Shown: positions 49,161 through 56,954 of the stretch, piece by piece | Numbering within the stretch: position 1 is the first letter of the stretch | How the letters are laid out: the number at the start of each line of letters is the position of its first letter | Assembly: GCF_006439015.1 (NCBI RefSeq) | Contig: NZ_RCZG01000010.1 | Span: forward strand, 98,615 to 162,614 | From: Mycolicibacterium hodleri | GTDB lineage: Bacteria; Actinomycetota; Actinomycetes; Mycobacteriales; Mycobacteriaceae | Reading direction: 5' to 3' | DNA length: 64,000 nt | The notes under the pieces: generated by a model | The model's database searches: none | What the model was told of the DNA's origin: nothing | The model's input: only the letters and a program-made list of their open reading frames with translations | Translations under genes and position numbers: made by a program

Positions 49161-50187
49161 TGTCCGAGCACCTCCCCTTCGAGGGATCGGGCGGACCACC
49201 GAACGGGATCAGGATGTCGCTGCCCGCGGGCCCGTTGATCTTCATGCGAATCGAGCAGTAGTAGATGTTGAAGAACGAGCCGTAGGCACCGAGAGCGTTG
49301 AGTCGCAGGTAGTTCTCGGCCAGCGGCTCGATCACCTTGTTGACGTCCGCCTTGCGCTCGTCCATCCGCTGCGCGAACGGTCGAATGTTCTCGATGACGC
49401 CCTGCACCGGCCGCCGACTGTCCTTCAAGAGGTTGGTCAAGTCATTCGTGGCCGTCGCGAGGGGCGGGATGGCGCCCGCGATCGGGTCGCGGTTCTCCGC
49501 CAGGCCGGTGATCAGTTTCTGCAGCTGATCCACGGTGGCGTCGAACTGTGCGCCCTTCTCGTCGACGGTTCCGAGCACCGCGTTGAGATTGTTGATGGTG
49601 TCGCCGATCAACTGGTCGCGGGCGGCGAGATCCTGGGTGAACGACGACGTGCTGGCGAGCAGCGTGGACAACGAACCGCCCTGGCCCTGAAGCAATTCGA
49701 TCACCGCGTTGCTGATCTCGTTGATCTTGTTGCCGTCGAGCCCCTTGAGCACCGGCTTGAGCCCACCCAGCAGCGCATCGAGGTCCAGCGCCGGCTCCGT
49801 GTTCTCCTTGGCGATCGTCGCACCAGCCGGTAATTTCCGCAATTCGCCTGGGCCAGAGGTAATTTCGAGATATCGGTCGCCGACCAGGTTCTGGTATCGC
49901 ACCGCGGCCCTGGTCGAGGTGTACAGCTGATAGCGGCTGTCGACGTCGAACGCAACGTCGACGGTGTTGTCGGGGTTGAGCTCGACGGACTTCACCGAGC
50001 CGACCGGCACGCCGGCGATGCGAACGTCCTGGCCGGCCTTGAGCCGCGATGCCTCGGTGAACGTGGCGTGGAAGTCGCTGCCCGCCGCAAAGCGGAATTG
50101 ACCGAAGACGACCACCAGACCAGCGGCGACCAGCAGCATGGCGACGGTGAAGATGCTGACGTAGATCAGCGTCTTGTCACGCTTCAT
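49153..50187 (-). CDS. mce4B: Mce4B subunit
   Basis: A 344-residue Mce protein: one span (LIYVSIFTVAMLLVAAGLVV), MCE domain (FHATFTEASRLKAGQDVRIA and GVPVGSVKSVELNPDN) and the helical region. I use ATG 50187; GTG 50208 would add seven residues. The 20-bp dispersed repeat at 50215 lies between it and the mce4A stop, in place of the usual tight junction. The repeat has a stop in this frame, so it is not part of the protein. Confidence 0.93.
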   Translation of the reverse strand: MKRDKTLIYVSIFTVAMLLVAAGLVVVFGQFRFAAGSDFHATFTEASRLKAGQDVRIAGVPVGSVKSVELNPDNTVDVAFDVDSRYQLYTSTRAAVRYQNLVGDRYLEITSGPGELRKLPAGATIAKENTEPALDLDALLGGLKPVLKGLDGNKINEISNAVIELLQGQGGSLSTLLASTSSFTQDLAARDQLIGDTINNLNAVLGTVDEKGAQFDATVDQLQKLITGLAENRDPIAGAIPPLATATNDLTNLLKDSRRPVQGVIENIRPFAQRMDERKADVNKVIEPLAENYLRLNALGAYGSFFNIYYCSIRMKINGPAGSDILIPFGGPPDPSKGRCSDNG

Positions 50188-50214
50188 CAGGGCCCCCACT
50201 TCTTCCACGATGGC

Positions 50215-50234
50215 TCTTCGCGCAGGCGCTCATC
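50215..50234 (-). repeat. dispersed 20-bp element between mce4A and mce4B
   Basis: The minus strand reads GATGAGCGCCTGCGCGAAGA, one base different from the core of the 1-240 array. It lies in the gap between the mce4A stop (50252) and the mce4B start. Confidence 0.85.
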
Positions 50235-50251
50235 GCAGCGCAACCGATTCA

Positions 50252-51448
50252 TCAGAAGTCATCCCGCTCTGCGTACGCACCGTGGAACAGGAACTGCAGC
50301 GTCGACGGTGCGTCGAACTGAAGCTCGGTATTCGGTTGGAACGGGACGTAGGCGTTGTCGGTGACCAGGAATGGCGTGTGGTACCACGATCCGCCGTACT
50401 GCTTGCTCGGGACATCGGGTAGACCGCGGCAGTTCGGCCCGCCGGAGGCGTTGACGATCGGCAAGCTCTCCGGATACGTGTACGCAGGTGCGCCTGGCAG
50501 GAAGTTCGACGCGACGAACAGTCCAGGGCGAATGCCACCGATGATCGGTGCGAACCGGTCGACCGCCACCGAGGTGCCCTTGAGAATGCAGCCGATCTCC
50601 GGGGAGTAGTCGCCCGCCACCTTCAGCGGCGCACGCAGCCGCTGAATCGCGGCGATGAAGTCGTCGGCCCCGGGCTGCAGCGTCGCGGTGCCATTGTTGG
50701 CCAGGCCGGTGGCCGCCAGGAGGGTGGCGTTCAGGTTGTCCTGCTGGTCGACGATGGTCTTGCTGACGGTCGGAGCATTGTCGAACACCGTCACCAGGTC
50801 GGGGGCCGCGTCAGCGTAGATGTTGGCGGCCACGCCGGTCTTCTGAAAGGCCTGTTGCAGAGCGGGCAACTTCGGATTGAACTGCTGCAGATAGTAGTTG
50901 AGGCCCGCTAGCGTCGCACCGAGGTCGTCGCCGTTGCCCCGAAGCCCTTCGCCGAGCGCACTCAGCGTGGCGTTGAGATGGATCGGATCGACCTTCTGCA
51001 AGGTGTTGGTGAGCGACTCGAAGAGCGTGTTCACCTCCAGCTGCACGTCGTCGGCGCTCACCCTCGTACCGGGTCTCAGCGAGCCCCCGATCGGCTCGTC
51101 GGGCTGAAGGAACTCGACCGACTTGGCACCGAAGACCGTGGTGCCCGCGATCCGAACCTTCGCGTTCGACGGAACGAATCGCAGCTGGCTGCTGTCGACG
51201 GCGAGCCCCAACTTCGCCTCGCTGCCCGCGTACTCGATGGACTGGACCTTGCCGATCTGGATGCCGCGGTACTTCACCTTGGCGCCGGTCTCCATCACGA
51301 GGCCGGCACGCGGAGCCGTCACGGTGATCTGATCGGTGCTGGTGAACGCCGCGGTATACGACAGATAGGTGAAGACGACGGCCACCAATACAGCAGTCGC
51401 GAGGATCGCGGCTGCGATCCTCACATGACTGCGCTTGGCGTCACCCAT
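50252..51448 (-). CDS. mce4A: Mce4A subunit
   Basis: A 398-residue Mce protein, the first of the six. One span (AAAILATAVLVAVVFTYLSY), MCE domain (TVTAPRAGLVMETGAKVKYR and GIQIGKVQSIEYAGSEA), the helical stretch and a C-terminal globular end (FLFHGAYAERDDF). ATG 51448. The mce4A-F set with yrbE4A/B forms the ABC-type sterol importer; the MceG ATPase is encoded elsewhere. The gene is preceded 12 bases away by yrbE4B. Confidence 0.96.
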   Translation of the reverse strand: MGDAKRSHVRIAAAILATAVLVAVVFTYLSYTAAFTSTDQITVTAPRAGLVMETGAKVKYRGIQIGKVQSIEYAGSEAKLGLAVDSSQLRFVPSNAKVRIAGTTVFGAKSVEFLQPDEPIGGSLRPGTRVSADDVQLEVNTLFESLTNTLQKVDPIHLNATLSALGEGLRGNGDDLGATLAGLNYYLQQFNPKLPALQQAFQKTGVAANIYADAAPDLVTVFDNAPTVSKTIVDQQDNLNATLLAATGLANNGTATLQPGADDFIAAIQRLRAPLKVAGDYSPEIGCILKGTSVAVDRFAPIIGGIRPGLFVASNFLPGAPAYTYPESLPIVNASGGPNCRGLPDVPSKQYGGSWYHTPFLVTDNAYVPFQPNTELQFDAPSTLQFLFHGAYAERDDF

Positions 51449-51460
51449 CGACGTTCCCGC

Positions 51461-52303
51461 CTATCCGGACAGGTTGAAGTTGCCCGACGCACCGTAAGCG
51501 GCCAGGGAGATGAACAGGGTGATGGTGACTACCACGATCAGCGAGGTGCGCACCGCCTGACCGACGGCGATGCCGACGCCGACCGGTCCACCGGAGGCGT
51601 TGTAGCCGTAGTACGTGTGCACCAGCATGACGGCTATCGACATGACGATGGCCTGCAGGAACGACCACAACAGGTCGGTAGGCACCAGGAACGTGTTGAA
51701 GTAGTGGTCGTAGAGGCCCGCCGATTGCCCGTTGATGTAGACGGTCGTGAATCTTGCGGCGAAGAACGCCGCCAACACCGACAGCGAGTACAGCGGGATG
51801 ATCGCGATCAGGCCGGCGATGATCCGCGTCGACACCAGATAGGACACCGAGTGCACGGCCATCGCCTCGACGGCATCGATCTCCTCGGCGACCCGCATCG
51901 CGCCCAGTTGGGCGGTGGTGCCCGCGCCGATGGTCGCCGCCAACGCGATGCCCGCGATCACCGGCGCGACGATTCGGACGTTGAGGAACGCGGAGAGGAA
52001 GCCCGTCAGCGCTTCGATGCCGATGTCGCCGAGTGATGAAAAACCCTGCACCGCAATGACTCCGCCGGAGGCCAGCGTCAGGAATGCGGCCACCCCGACC
52101 GTTCCGCCGATCATCACCAGGGCCCCTGCACCCATGGTCATCTCGGCGATGAGGCGAATGGTTTCCTTGCGGTAGCGAGTGAGCGCATTGGGGATGTAGC
52201 GCACGGACTCGCCGTAGAAGAGTGCCTGCTCCCCCACCACGTCGACGGCCTTGGGCACGCCGCTGAAGAACCGCCGCAGGCGCACTGTCGCGTCGTAGCT
52301 CAT
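51461..52303 (-). CDS. yrbE4B: YrbE4B permease subunit
   Basis: A 280-residue MlaE-type permease with five to six membrane spans. The signature LGAMRVAEEIDAVEAMAV (about residue 150) is the coupling region. ATG 52303 (MSYDATVRLRRF) is the normal start; translation from 52357 would read through two copies of the dispersed repeat as DERLREEE. It forms a heterodimer with YrbE4A. Confidence 0.95.
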   Translation of the reverse strand: MSYDATVRLRRFFSGVPKAVDVVGEQALFYGESVRYIPNALTRYRKETIRLIAEMTMGAGALVMIGGTVGVAAFLTLASGGVIAVQGFSSLGDIGIEALTGFLSAFLNVRIVAPVIAGIALAATIGAGTTAQLGAMRVAEEIDAVEAMAVHSVSYLVSTRIIAGLIAIIPLYSLSVLAAFFAARFTTVYINGQSAGLYDHYFNTFLVPTDLLWSFLQAIVMSIAVMLVHTYYGYNASGGPVGVGIAVGQAVRTSLIVVVTITLFISLAAYGASGNFNLSG

Positions 52304-52309
52304 GACGGC

Positions 52310-52370
52310 CTCTTCTTCGCGCAAGCGCTCATCAGCGGTCGTCTCTTCTTCGCGCAAGCGCTCATCAGCG
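52310..52370 (-). repeat. two copies of the dispersed element at the yrbE4A/yrbE4B junction
   Basis: Two identical 28-bp copies (52310-52337 and 52343-52370) at a 33-bp period. Each minus-strand copy begins CGCTGATGAGCGCTTGCG. The yrbE4A stop TGA (52365-52367) lies in the first-read copy, and its following bases give a stop-start TGATG. The yrbE4B start is 7 bases past the second copy. Confidence 0.9.
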
Positions 52371-53141
52371 CGCCAGCACTCTCACGCCGATCGCCGTCAA
52401 GATCACGTTGATCACGAACAGGCAGATGAAGGCGTAGACCACCGTCTCGTTGACGGCGACACCGACCCCCTTGGGGCCGCCCTTGACCGTGAGGCCCCGG
52501 TAGCAACCGACGAGCCCGGCCATCAAACCGAACAGCAAGGCCTTGAACATCGCGAGCAGCAACTCACCCAGCCCGGTGAGGATGGTCAGGCCGTTGATGA
52601 AGGCGCCGGGATTTACGCCTTGGAGGAAGACCGAGAAGACGTAGCCGCCGCTGATCCCGATCGCACACACGAGACCGTTGAGCAACAGCGCCACCAGGGT
52701 GGACGCCAGCACGCGGGGTACGACGAGCCGCTGGATCGGATCGATGCCGAGCACGCGCATCGCGTCGATCTCTTCGCGGATGGTGCGGGCGCCGAGGTCT
52801 GCGCAGATCGCCGTCGCACCGGCACCGGCGACGACGAGCACAGTCACCACCGGACCCAGCTGCGTGATGGTTCCGAACGCAGTGCCCGCACCGGACAGAT
52901 CGGCTGCGCCTAGTTCGCGAAGCAGGATGTTGAGGGTGAAGGCCACCAGCACCGTGAAGGGGATGGCCACCAACAGCGTCGGGATGAGGGAGACACGCGC
53001 GATCATCCACGTCTGGTCGAGGAACTCGCGGAACTGAAAGGGCCTGCGGAAGATCTTGACGAACGTGTCCAGAGACATTTCGAAGAATCCGCCAACGGCC
53101 CGGGCCGGAGCCGTCAGCTGTTCCTTCAACCTGGACTCCAT
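52365..53141 (-). CDS. yrbE4A: YrbE4A permease subunit
   Basis: A 258-residue MlaE-type permease. Several spans and the signature DLGARTIREEIDAMRVLGID (about residue 125) are clear. It heads the mce4 operon. The stop codon sits inside the dispersed repeat, so the last residues (RVLAR) are followed by the element directly. ATG 53141. Two KstR operators lie upstream (53257, 53346), in line with sterol induction of mce4. Confidence 0.95.
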   Translation of the reverse strand: MESRLKEQLTAPARAVGGFFEMSLDTFVKIFRRPFQFREFLDQTWMIARVSLIPTLLVAIPFTVLVAFTLNILLRELGAADLSGAGTAFGTITQLGPVVTVLVVAGAGATAICADLGARTIREEIDAMRVLGIDPIQRLVVPRVLASTLVALLLNGLVCAIGISGGYVFSVFLQGVNPGAFINGLTILTGLGELLLAMFKALLFGLMAGLVGCYRGLTVKGGPKGVGVAVNETVVYAFICLFVINVILTAIGVRVLAR

Positions 53142-53256
53142 TCTCTCTGCGGCGGGGGTGAGAGGTGCCTATGGCGAATAATCCGCGACTATGAGCCGCG
53201 GCAACCTTTCGAGCCCTTGGTTAAGCGCTGCTCTTAGTGAGCCGGATCATATTAAC

Positions 53257-53270
53257 TAGAACACGTTCGC
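53257..53270. promoter_or_regulatory. KstR operator 1 of the mce4 operon
   Basis: TAGAACACGTTCGC matches TnnAACnnGTTnnA except for the last base. It is 116 bases before the yrbE4A ATG. Within the 248-base gap 53142-53389 the only other recognisable features are the second operator and AT-rich sequence around 53250-53280. Confidence 0.75.
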
Positions 53271-53345
53271 AGTGTCAAAGAACCGCAAAATCAGTCGTCA
53301 CAGGCCTATTTATGCACTTCAGGGCAGGTGTGACGCAGATCATTC

Positions 53346-53359
53346 TGTAACGTGTTCTA
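53346..53359. promoter_or_regulatory. KstR operator 2 of the mce4 operon
   Basis: TGTAACGTGTTCTA is a complete match to the KstR consensus. It lies 205 bases before yrbE4A and 31 bases past the hsd4A stop, so it too probably serves mce4. Confidence 0.75.
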
Positions 53360-53389
53360 GCGCTTTTAGGACTCTGACAATCGAGACTG

Positions 53390-54310
53390 TCAGTCTCGCG
53401 AAGACATCAGCTCGTTGGCAGAGAATCCCCGGTCAACATCCCGGTCAGCAAAGTACTGGCCAAGAGTGTGGCCCAGCTCGCTCGGTGCCCAGGCGTCCGA
53501 GTCCGCGGTGAAGTGCGTCTCCGCCACCGGCGCTGCCACGAGAGTCACCGTCGGACCATAGACGATGAACAGCTGACCGTTGACCCGTTCCGAGGCCGGC
53601 GAGGAGAGGAACTGCACGAGGGTGACGACGTGCTCGGGTGACAGTCCGTCGATCTGCCCCTTCTCCAGCTGCGGCGCGTCGCCGAAGACGTCTGCGGTCA
53701 TCGCCGTCCTGGCCCGGGGTGCGATGGCGTTGGCGCGGACGCCGTAACGACCGAGCCCACGGGCCGCAGTCAGGGTGAGCGACGTGATGCCGGCCTTGGC
53801 GGCGCCGTAGTTGGCCTGGCCGACCGGCCCGGCGAGGCCCGCCTCGGACGATGTGTTGACGATGCGGCCGTAGACCGTGCCACCGTTGGACTTGGCCTTG
53901 TCCCGCCAGTAGGTCGCGGCATTGCGCGTCAGCAGGAAGTGTCCGCGCAGGTGCACCGCGATGACGGCGTCCCAGTCGTCGTCGGTCATGTTGAACAACA
54001 TCCGGTCGCGGGTGATCCCGGCATTGTTCACCACGATCGACAGTCCGCCGAGGCGGTCGGCCGTGGCGACGAGCTCGTCGGCGGTGCTTCTGGCGCTGAT
54101 GTCGCCCGCCACGGCGATGCCCTTCGATCCCGCGGCCGAGATCTCGTCGAGCACGTCGGATGCGTCGAGCGCGCCCTGCATGTCGTTCACGACGACCGTC
54201 GCGCCGATCCGTGCCAGCCCGATCGCCTCGGCGCGGCCCAATCCTGCAGCCGCCCCGGTCACCACTGCGACCAGTCCGGAGAGATCCGCCGAGTTCGTGT
54301 CCGTGCTCAA
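53390..54310 (-). CDS. hsd4A: 17-beta-hydroxysteroid/beta-hydroxyacyl-CoA dehydrogenase (Hsd4A, Rv3502c-like)
   Basis: A 306-residue SDR. VVTGAAAGLGRAEAIGLARI (from residue 16), VVNNAGITRDRM, a catalytic Ser in VNTSSEAG and the Tyr/Lys pair in NYGAAKAG are all present; a 50-residue C-terminal extension (TADSDAWAPSELGHTLG) distinguishes it from FabG-type enzymes and resembles the MFE-2-type dehydrogenase. It acts on hydroxyacyl-CoA intermediates of the sterol side chain. It follows fdxD by 13 bases under the KstR site at 54592. Confidence 0.87.
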   Translation of the reverse strand: MSTDTNSADLSGLVAVVTGAAAGLGRAEAIGLARIGATVVVNDMQGALDASDVLDEISAAGSKGIAVAGDISARSTADELVATADRLGGLSIVVNNAGITRDRMLFNMTDDDWDAVIAVHLRGHFLLTRNAATYWRDKAKSNGGTVYGRIVNTSSEAGLAGPVGQANYGAAKAGITSLTLTAARGLGRYGVRANAIAPRARTAMTADVFGDAPQLEKGQIDGLSPEHVVTLVQFLSSPASERVNGQLFIVYGPTVTLVAAPVAETHFTADSDAWAPSELGHTLGQYFADRDVDRGFSANELMSSRD

Positions 54311-54323
54311 TTTATGAATACCT

Positions 54324-54515
54324 CTAGTCTCTGCGAAGAAGGGCGGCGCGCGGGCATTCGGCGATCGACTGCTCCGCGAGGCCCTCCTGGTCGGCGGGCA
54401 CCGGATCGGCCTTGGTCACGGCGTAGTCCTCGTCGTCCAGATCGAACAGGTCCGGGGCGATGCCCACGCAGACCGCGTTGCCTTCACACCGGTCACGATC
54501 GACCTCGACTCGCAT
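54324..54515 (-). CDS. fdxD: 3Fe-4S ferredoxin FdxD (Rv3503c-like)
   Basis: A 63-residue ferredoxin. Ligands Cys10 and Cys16 (CEGNAVC) and Cys54 (CPRAA); Asn13 replaces the fourth ligand of 4Fe-4S proteins. It is acidic (DLFDLDDED). It is thought to feed P450s of the sterol pathway such as CYP125 and CYP142. First gene of the leftward fdxD-hsd4A unit; ATG 54515 has GAGGA upstream. Confidence 0.93.
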   Translation of the reverse strand: MRVEVDRDRCEGNAVCVGIAPDLFDLDDEDYAVTKADPVPADQEGLAEQSIAECPRAALLRRD

Positions 54516-54591
54516 GAGAACCTCCTCGCCACTCGCGTGCGGATGCCCCGCCCAGCGTCGGCCCAGAATAGCCGCGCCTGGATTCCAAGAC

Positions 54592-54605
54592 TAGAACGTG
54601 TTACA
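54592..54605. promoter_or_regulatory. KstR operator between fdxD and fadE26
   Basis: TAGAACGTGTTACA fully matches TnnAACnnGTTnnA. It stands 77 bases before fdxD and 44 bases before fadE26 and can control both divergent units. Confidence 0.8.
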
Positions 54606-54648
54606 ACCGGGGAGGCCTACGGGTACCCCCGAGATAGCGAGGACGACG

Positions 54649-55833
54649 ATGCGGATCGGCTACAGCCCCGAGCAAGAGGAATTGCGCCGTGAGTTGCGCT
54701 CGTACTTCGCCACACTGATGACACCCGAGCGCGCGGAGGCGCTCAGCGCAGGCGACGGCGGCGAGATGGGTCGCGGCAGCGTGTACCGCGACACCGTCGC
54801 GCAGATGGGCAAGGACGGCTGGCTGACCCTGTCGTGGCCCAAGGAGTTCGGCGGCCAGGAGCGCACGCCGATGGACGGGCTGATCTTCAACGACGAGGCG
54901 TCCATCGCCAATGTGCCCGTGCCGTTCCTGACGATCAACAGCGTGGCGCCGACGATCATGGCGTTCGGCACCGACGAGCAGAAGAAGTTCTTCCTTCCGA
55001 AGATCGCAGCCGGTGAACTGCACTTCTCCATCGGCTACTCCGAACCCGGCGCCGGTACCGACCTCGCCGCTCTACGCACCACCGCGGTGCGTGACGGTGA
55101 CGACTACGTCGTCAACGGTCAGAAGATGTGGACCAGCCTGATCGCCTACGCGGACTACGTGTGGCTAGCCGTTCGCACCAACCCCGAAGCGAAGAAGCAC
55201 CGCGGCATCTCGATGCTCATCATGCCGACCACCGCCGAGGGCTTCTCCTGGACGCCCGTGCACACCATGTCCGGCGTCGACACCAGCGCGACCTACTACC
55301 AGGACGTCCGGATTCCGACGAGCAACCTGGTCGGCGAGGAGAACGCCGGCTGGAAGCTGGTGACCAATCAGCTGAACCACGAGCGCGTCGCGCTCGTATC
55401 CGCGCAGCCGATCTTCGCCGCCCTCGGCGCCGTGCGGGAGTGGGCACAGAACACCAAGGACATGCATGGAAGGCGTCTGATCGACTCGGAGTGGGTGCAG
55501 CTCAACCTTGCTCGGGTGCACGCCAAGGGCGAAGTCCTCAAGCTCATCAACTGGGAGCTCGCGTCGGCGACCGACGCCTCACCGTCCCCCGCCGATGCGT
55601 CGGCGGCCAAGGTGTACGGCACCGAGATGGCCACGGAGGCCTACCGCCTGCTGATGGAGGTGCTCGGCACCGCCGCCACTCTGCGGGCGGACTCCCCCGG
55701 CGCGCTGCTGCGCGGCCGCATCGAACGGATGCACCGGTCGTGTCTCATCCTCACCTTCGGTGGCGGTACCAACGAGATTCAGCGCGACATCATCGGCATG
55801 GTCGCCCTCGGCCTGCCCCGAGTGAACCGGTAA
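54649..55833 (+). CDS. fadE26: acyl-CoA dehydrogenase FadE26 (ChsE4, Rv3504-like)
   Basis: A 394-residue acyl-CoA dehydrogenase subunit. FAD/substrate motifs are SIGYSEPGAGTDLAA and the C-terminal GGGTNEIQRDIIG; the central beta domain has TRTS-like contact residues. With FadE27 it forms the alpha2-beta2 enzyme that dehydrogenates steroid-26-oyl-CoA in the first side-chain beta-oxidation step. ATG 54649 has GAGG upstream; a TTG-type start at 54598 would lie in the KstR operator. Followed by fadE27 after 10 bases. Confidence 0.93.
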   Translation: MRIGYSPEQEELRRELRSYFATLMTPERAEALSAGDGGEMGRGSVYRDTVAQMGKDGWLTLSWPKEFGGQERTPMDGLIFNDEASIANVPVPFLTINSVAPTIMAFGTDEQKKFFLPKIAAGELHFSIGYSEPGAGTDLAALRTTAVRDGDDYVVNGQKMWTSLIAYADYVWLAVRTNPEAKKHRGISMLIMPTTAEGFSWTPVHTMSGVDTSATYYQDVRIPTSNLVGEENAGWKLVTNQLNHERVALVSAQPIFAALGAVREWAQNTKDMHGRRLIDSEWVQLNLARVHAKGEVLKLINWELASATDASPSPADASAAKVYGTEMATEAYRLLMEVLGTAATLRADSPGALLRGRIERMHRSCLILTFGGGTNEIQRDIIGMVALGLPRVNR

Positions 55834-55843
55834 GGGAACCAAC

Positions 55844-56941
55844 ATGGACTTCACCACCACGGAGGCTGCGAATGACCTTGGTGGCCTTGCGCGCTCAATC
55901 GTCGACTCGGTGTGCACGCCCGACCGCCAACGTGAACTGGACAAGCTCGAGGAGCGCTTCGACCGAGACCTGTGGTCCAAGCTGATCGACGCCGACATCC
56001 TCTCCACCGCAGCGCCGGAGTCGTTGGGCGGCGGCGGCTTCGGTGTGCTGGAGGAGAGCGCCGTGCTGGTGGCACTGGGCCGCCAGATCGCGGCGGTGCC
56101 GTACCTGGAGTCGGTCGTCCTCGCCGCGGGCGCGCTGGCCAGGTTCGGATCCGAGGCGCTGCAACGAGACTGGGCTGCACCGGCGGTGAAGGGCGAGAAG
56201 ATCCTGACCGTCGCACTCGACGGTGAGATGGGCCAGGGTCCGGTGCAGGCCCAATCGGTTGGAGACGGCTACCGGTTGACCGGTACCAGGGCGCTGGTCG
56301 GGTATGGACCGGTCGCCGACGGCTACCTGGTTCCTGCTGAAACCGATTCGGGTACCCACGTGTTCCTCGTCGCCGCGGACGACTCCGGGGTCTCGATCAG
56401 TTCGCTCGACACGACGGGGCATGGCAGTGTGGGCCACCTGGAACTCTCGGGAACCGACGTCGATGCCAGCCGCATCGTCGGAGGCGACGAGGTCGTCACG
56501 TGGCTAACCACGCGGGGCACGTTGGGCCGCAGCGCCTTTCAACTGGGCGTCCTCGAGCGCGCACTGGAGCTGACCGCGCTGTACGCCAGGGAACGCGAGC
56601 AGTTCGACCGCCCCATCGGAAGCTTCCAGGCAGTCGGTCAGCGGCTCGCCGACGGCTACATCGACATCAAGGGCCTGCGGCTGACGCTGACTCAGGCGGC
56701 GTGGCGACTGTCCGAGGATCTGCCCGCCGACCTTGAGGTCGGGACTGCCGCCTTCTGGGCGGCCGAGGCAGGCCACCGGGTTGCCCACACCGCCGTGCAC
56801 GTCCACGGGGGCGTCGGCATCGACATCGACCATCCCGTGCACCGCTACTTCCTCGCCGCCAAGCAGACGGAGTTCGCGGTCGGCGGCGCCACCGGCCAAC
56901 TGTTGCGCATCGGCCGAGAACTGGCCGAGACACCAGCCTGA
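55844..56941 (+). CDS. fadE27: acyl-CoA dehydrogenase FadE27 (ChsE5, Rv3505-like)
   Basis: A 365-residue partner subunit of FadE26. It has the acyl-CoA dehydrogenase layout (helical, beta, helical) with RPIGSFQAVGQRLADGYID, VHVHGGVGIDIDHPVHRYFL and ends without the GGGTxEIQR motif, as expected for the subunit that shares its FAD site with the partner. ATG 55844 follows GGGAACC. Its stop is 13 bases before fadD17. Confidence 0.92.
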   Translation: MDFTTTEAANDLGGLARSIVDSVCTPDRQRELDKLEERFDRDLWSKLIDADILSTAAPESLGGGGFGVLEESAVLVALGRQIAAVPYLESVVLAAGALARFGSEALQRDWAAPAVKGEKILTVALDGEMGQGPVQAQSVGDGYRLTGTRALVGYGPVADGYLVPAETDSGTHVFLVAADDSGVSISSLDTTGHGSVGHLELSGTDVDASRIVGGDEVVTWLTTRGTLGRSAFQLGVLERALELTALYAREREQFDRPIGSFQAVGQRLADGYIDIKGLRLTLTQAAWRLSEDLPADLEVGTAAFWAAEAGHRVAHTAVHVHGGVGIDIDHPVHRYFLAAKQTEFAVGGATGQLLRIGRELAETPA

Positions 56942-56954
56942 GCCAGCGTTTTCG

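Noticed and set aside
50215..50234. N-terminal extension of Mce4B through the repeat
   Set aside because: The repeat contains a TGA in the mce4B frame, so it cannot be part of the protein.
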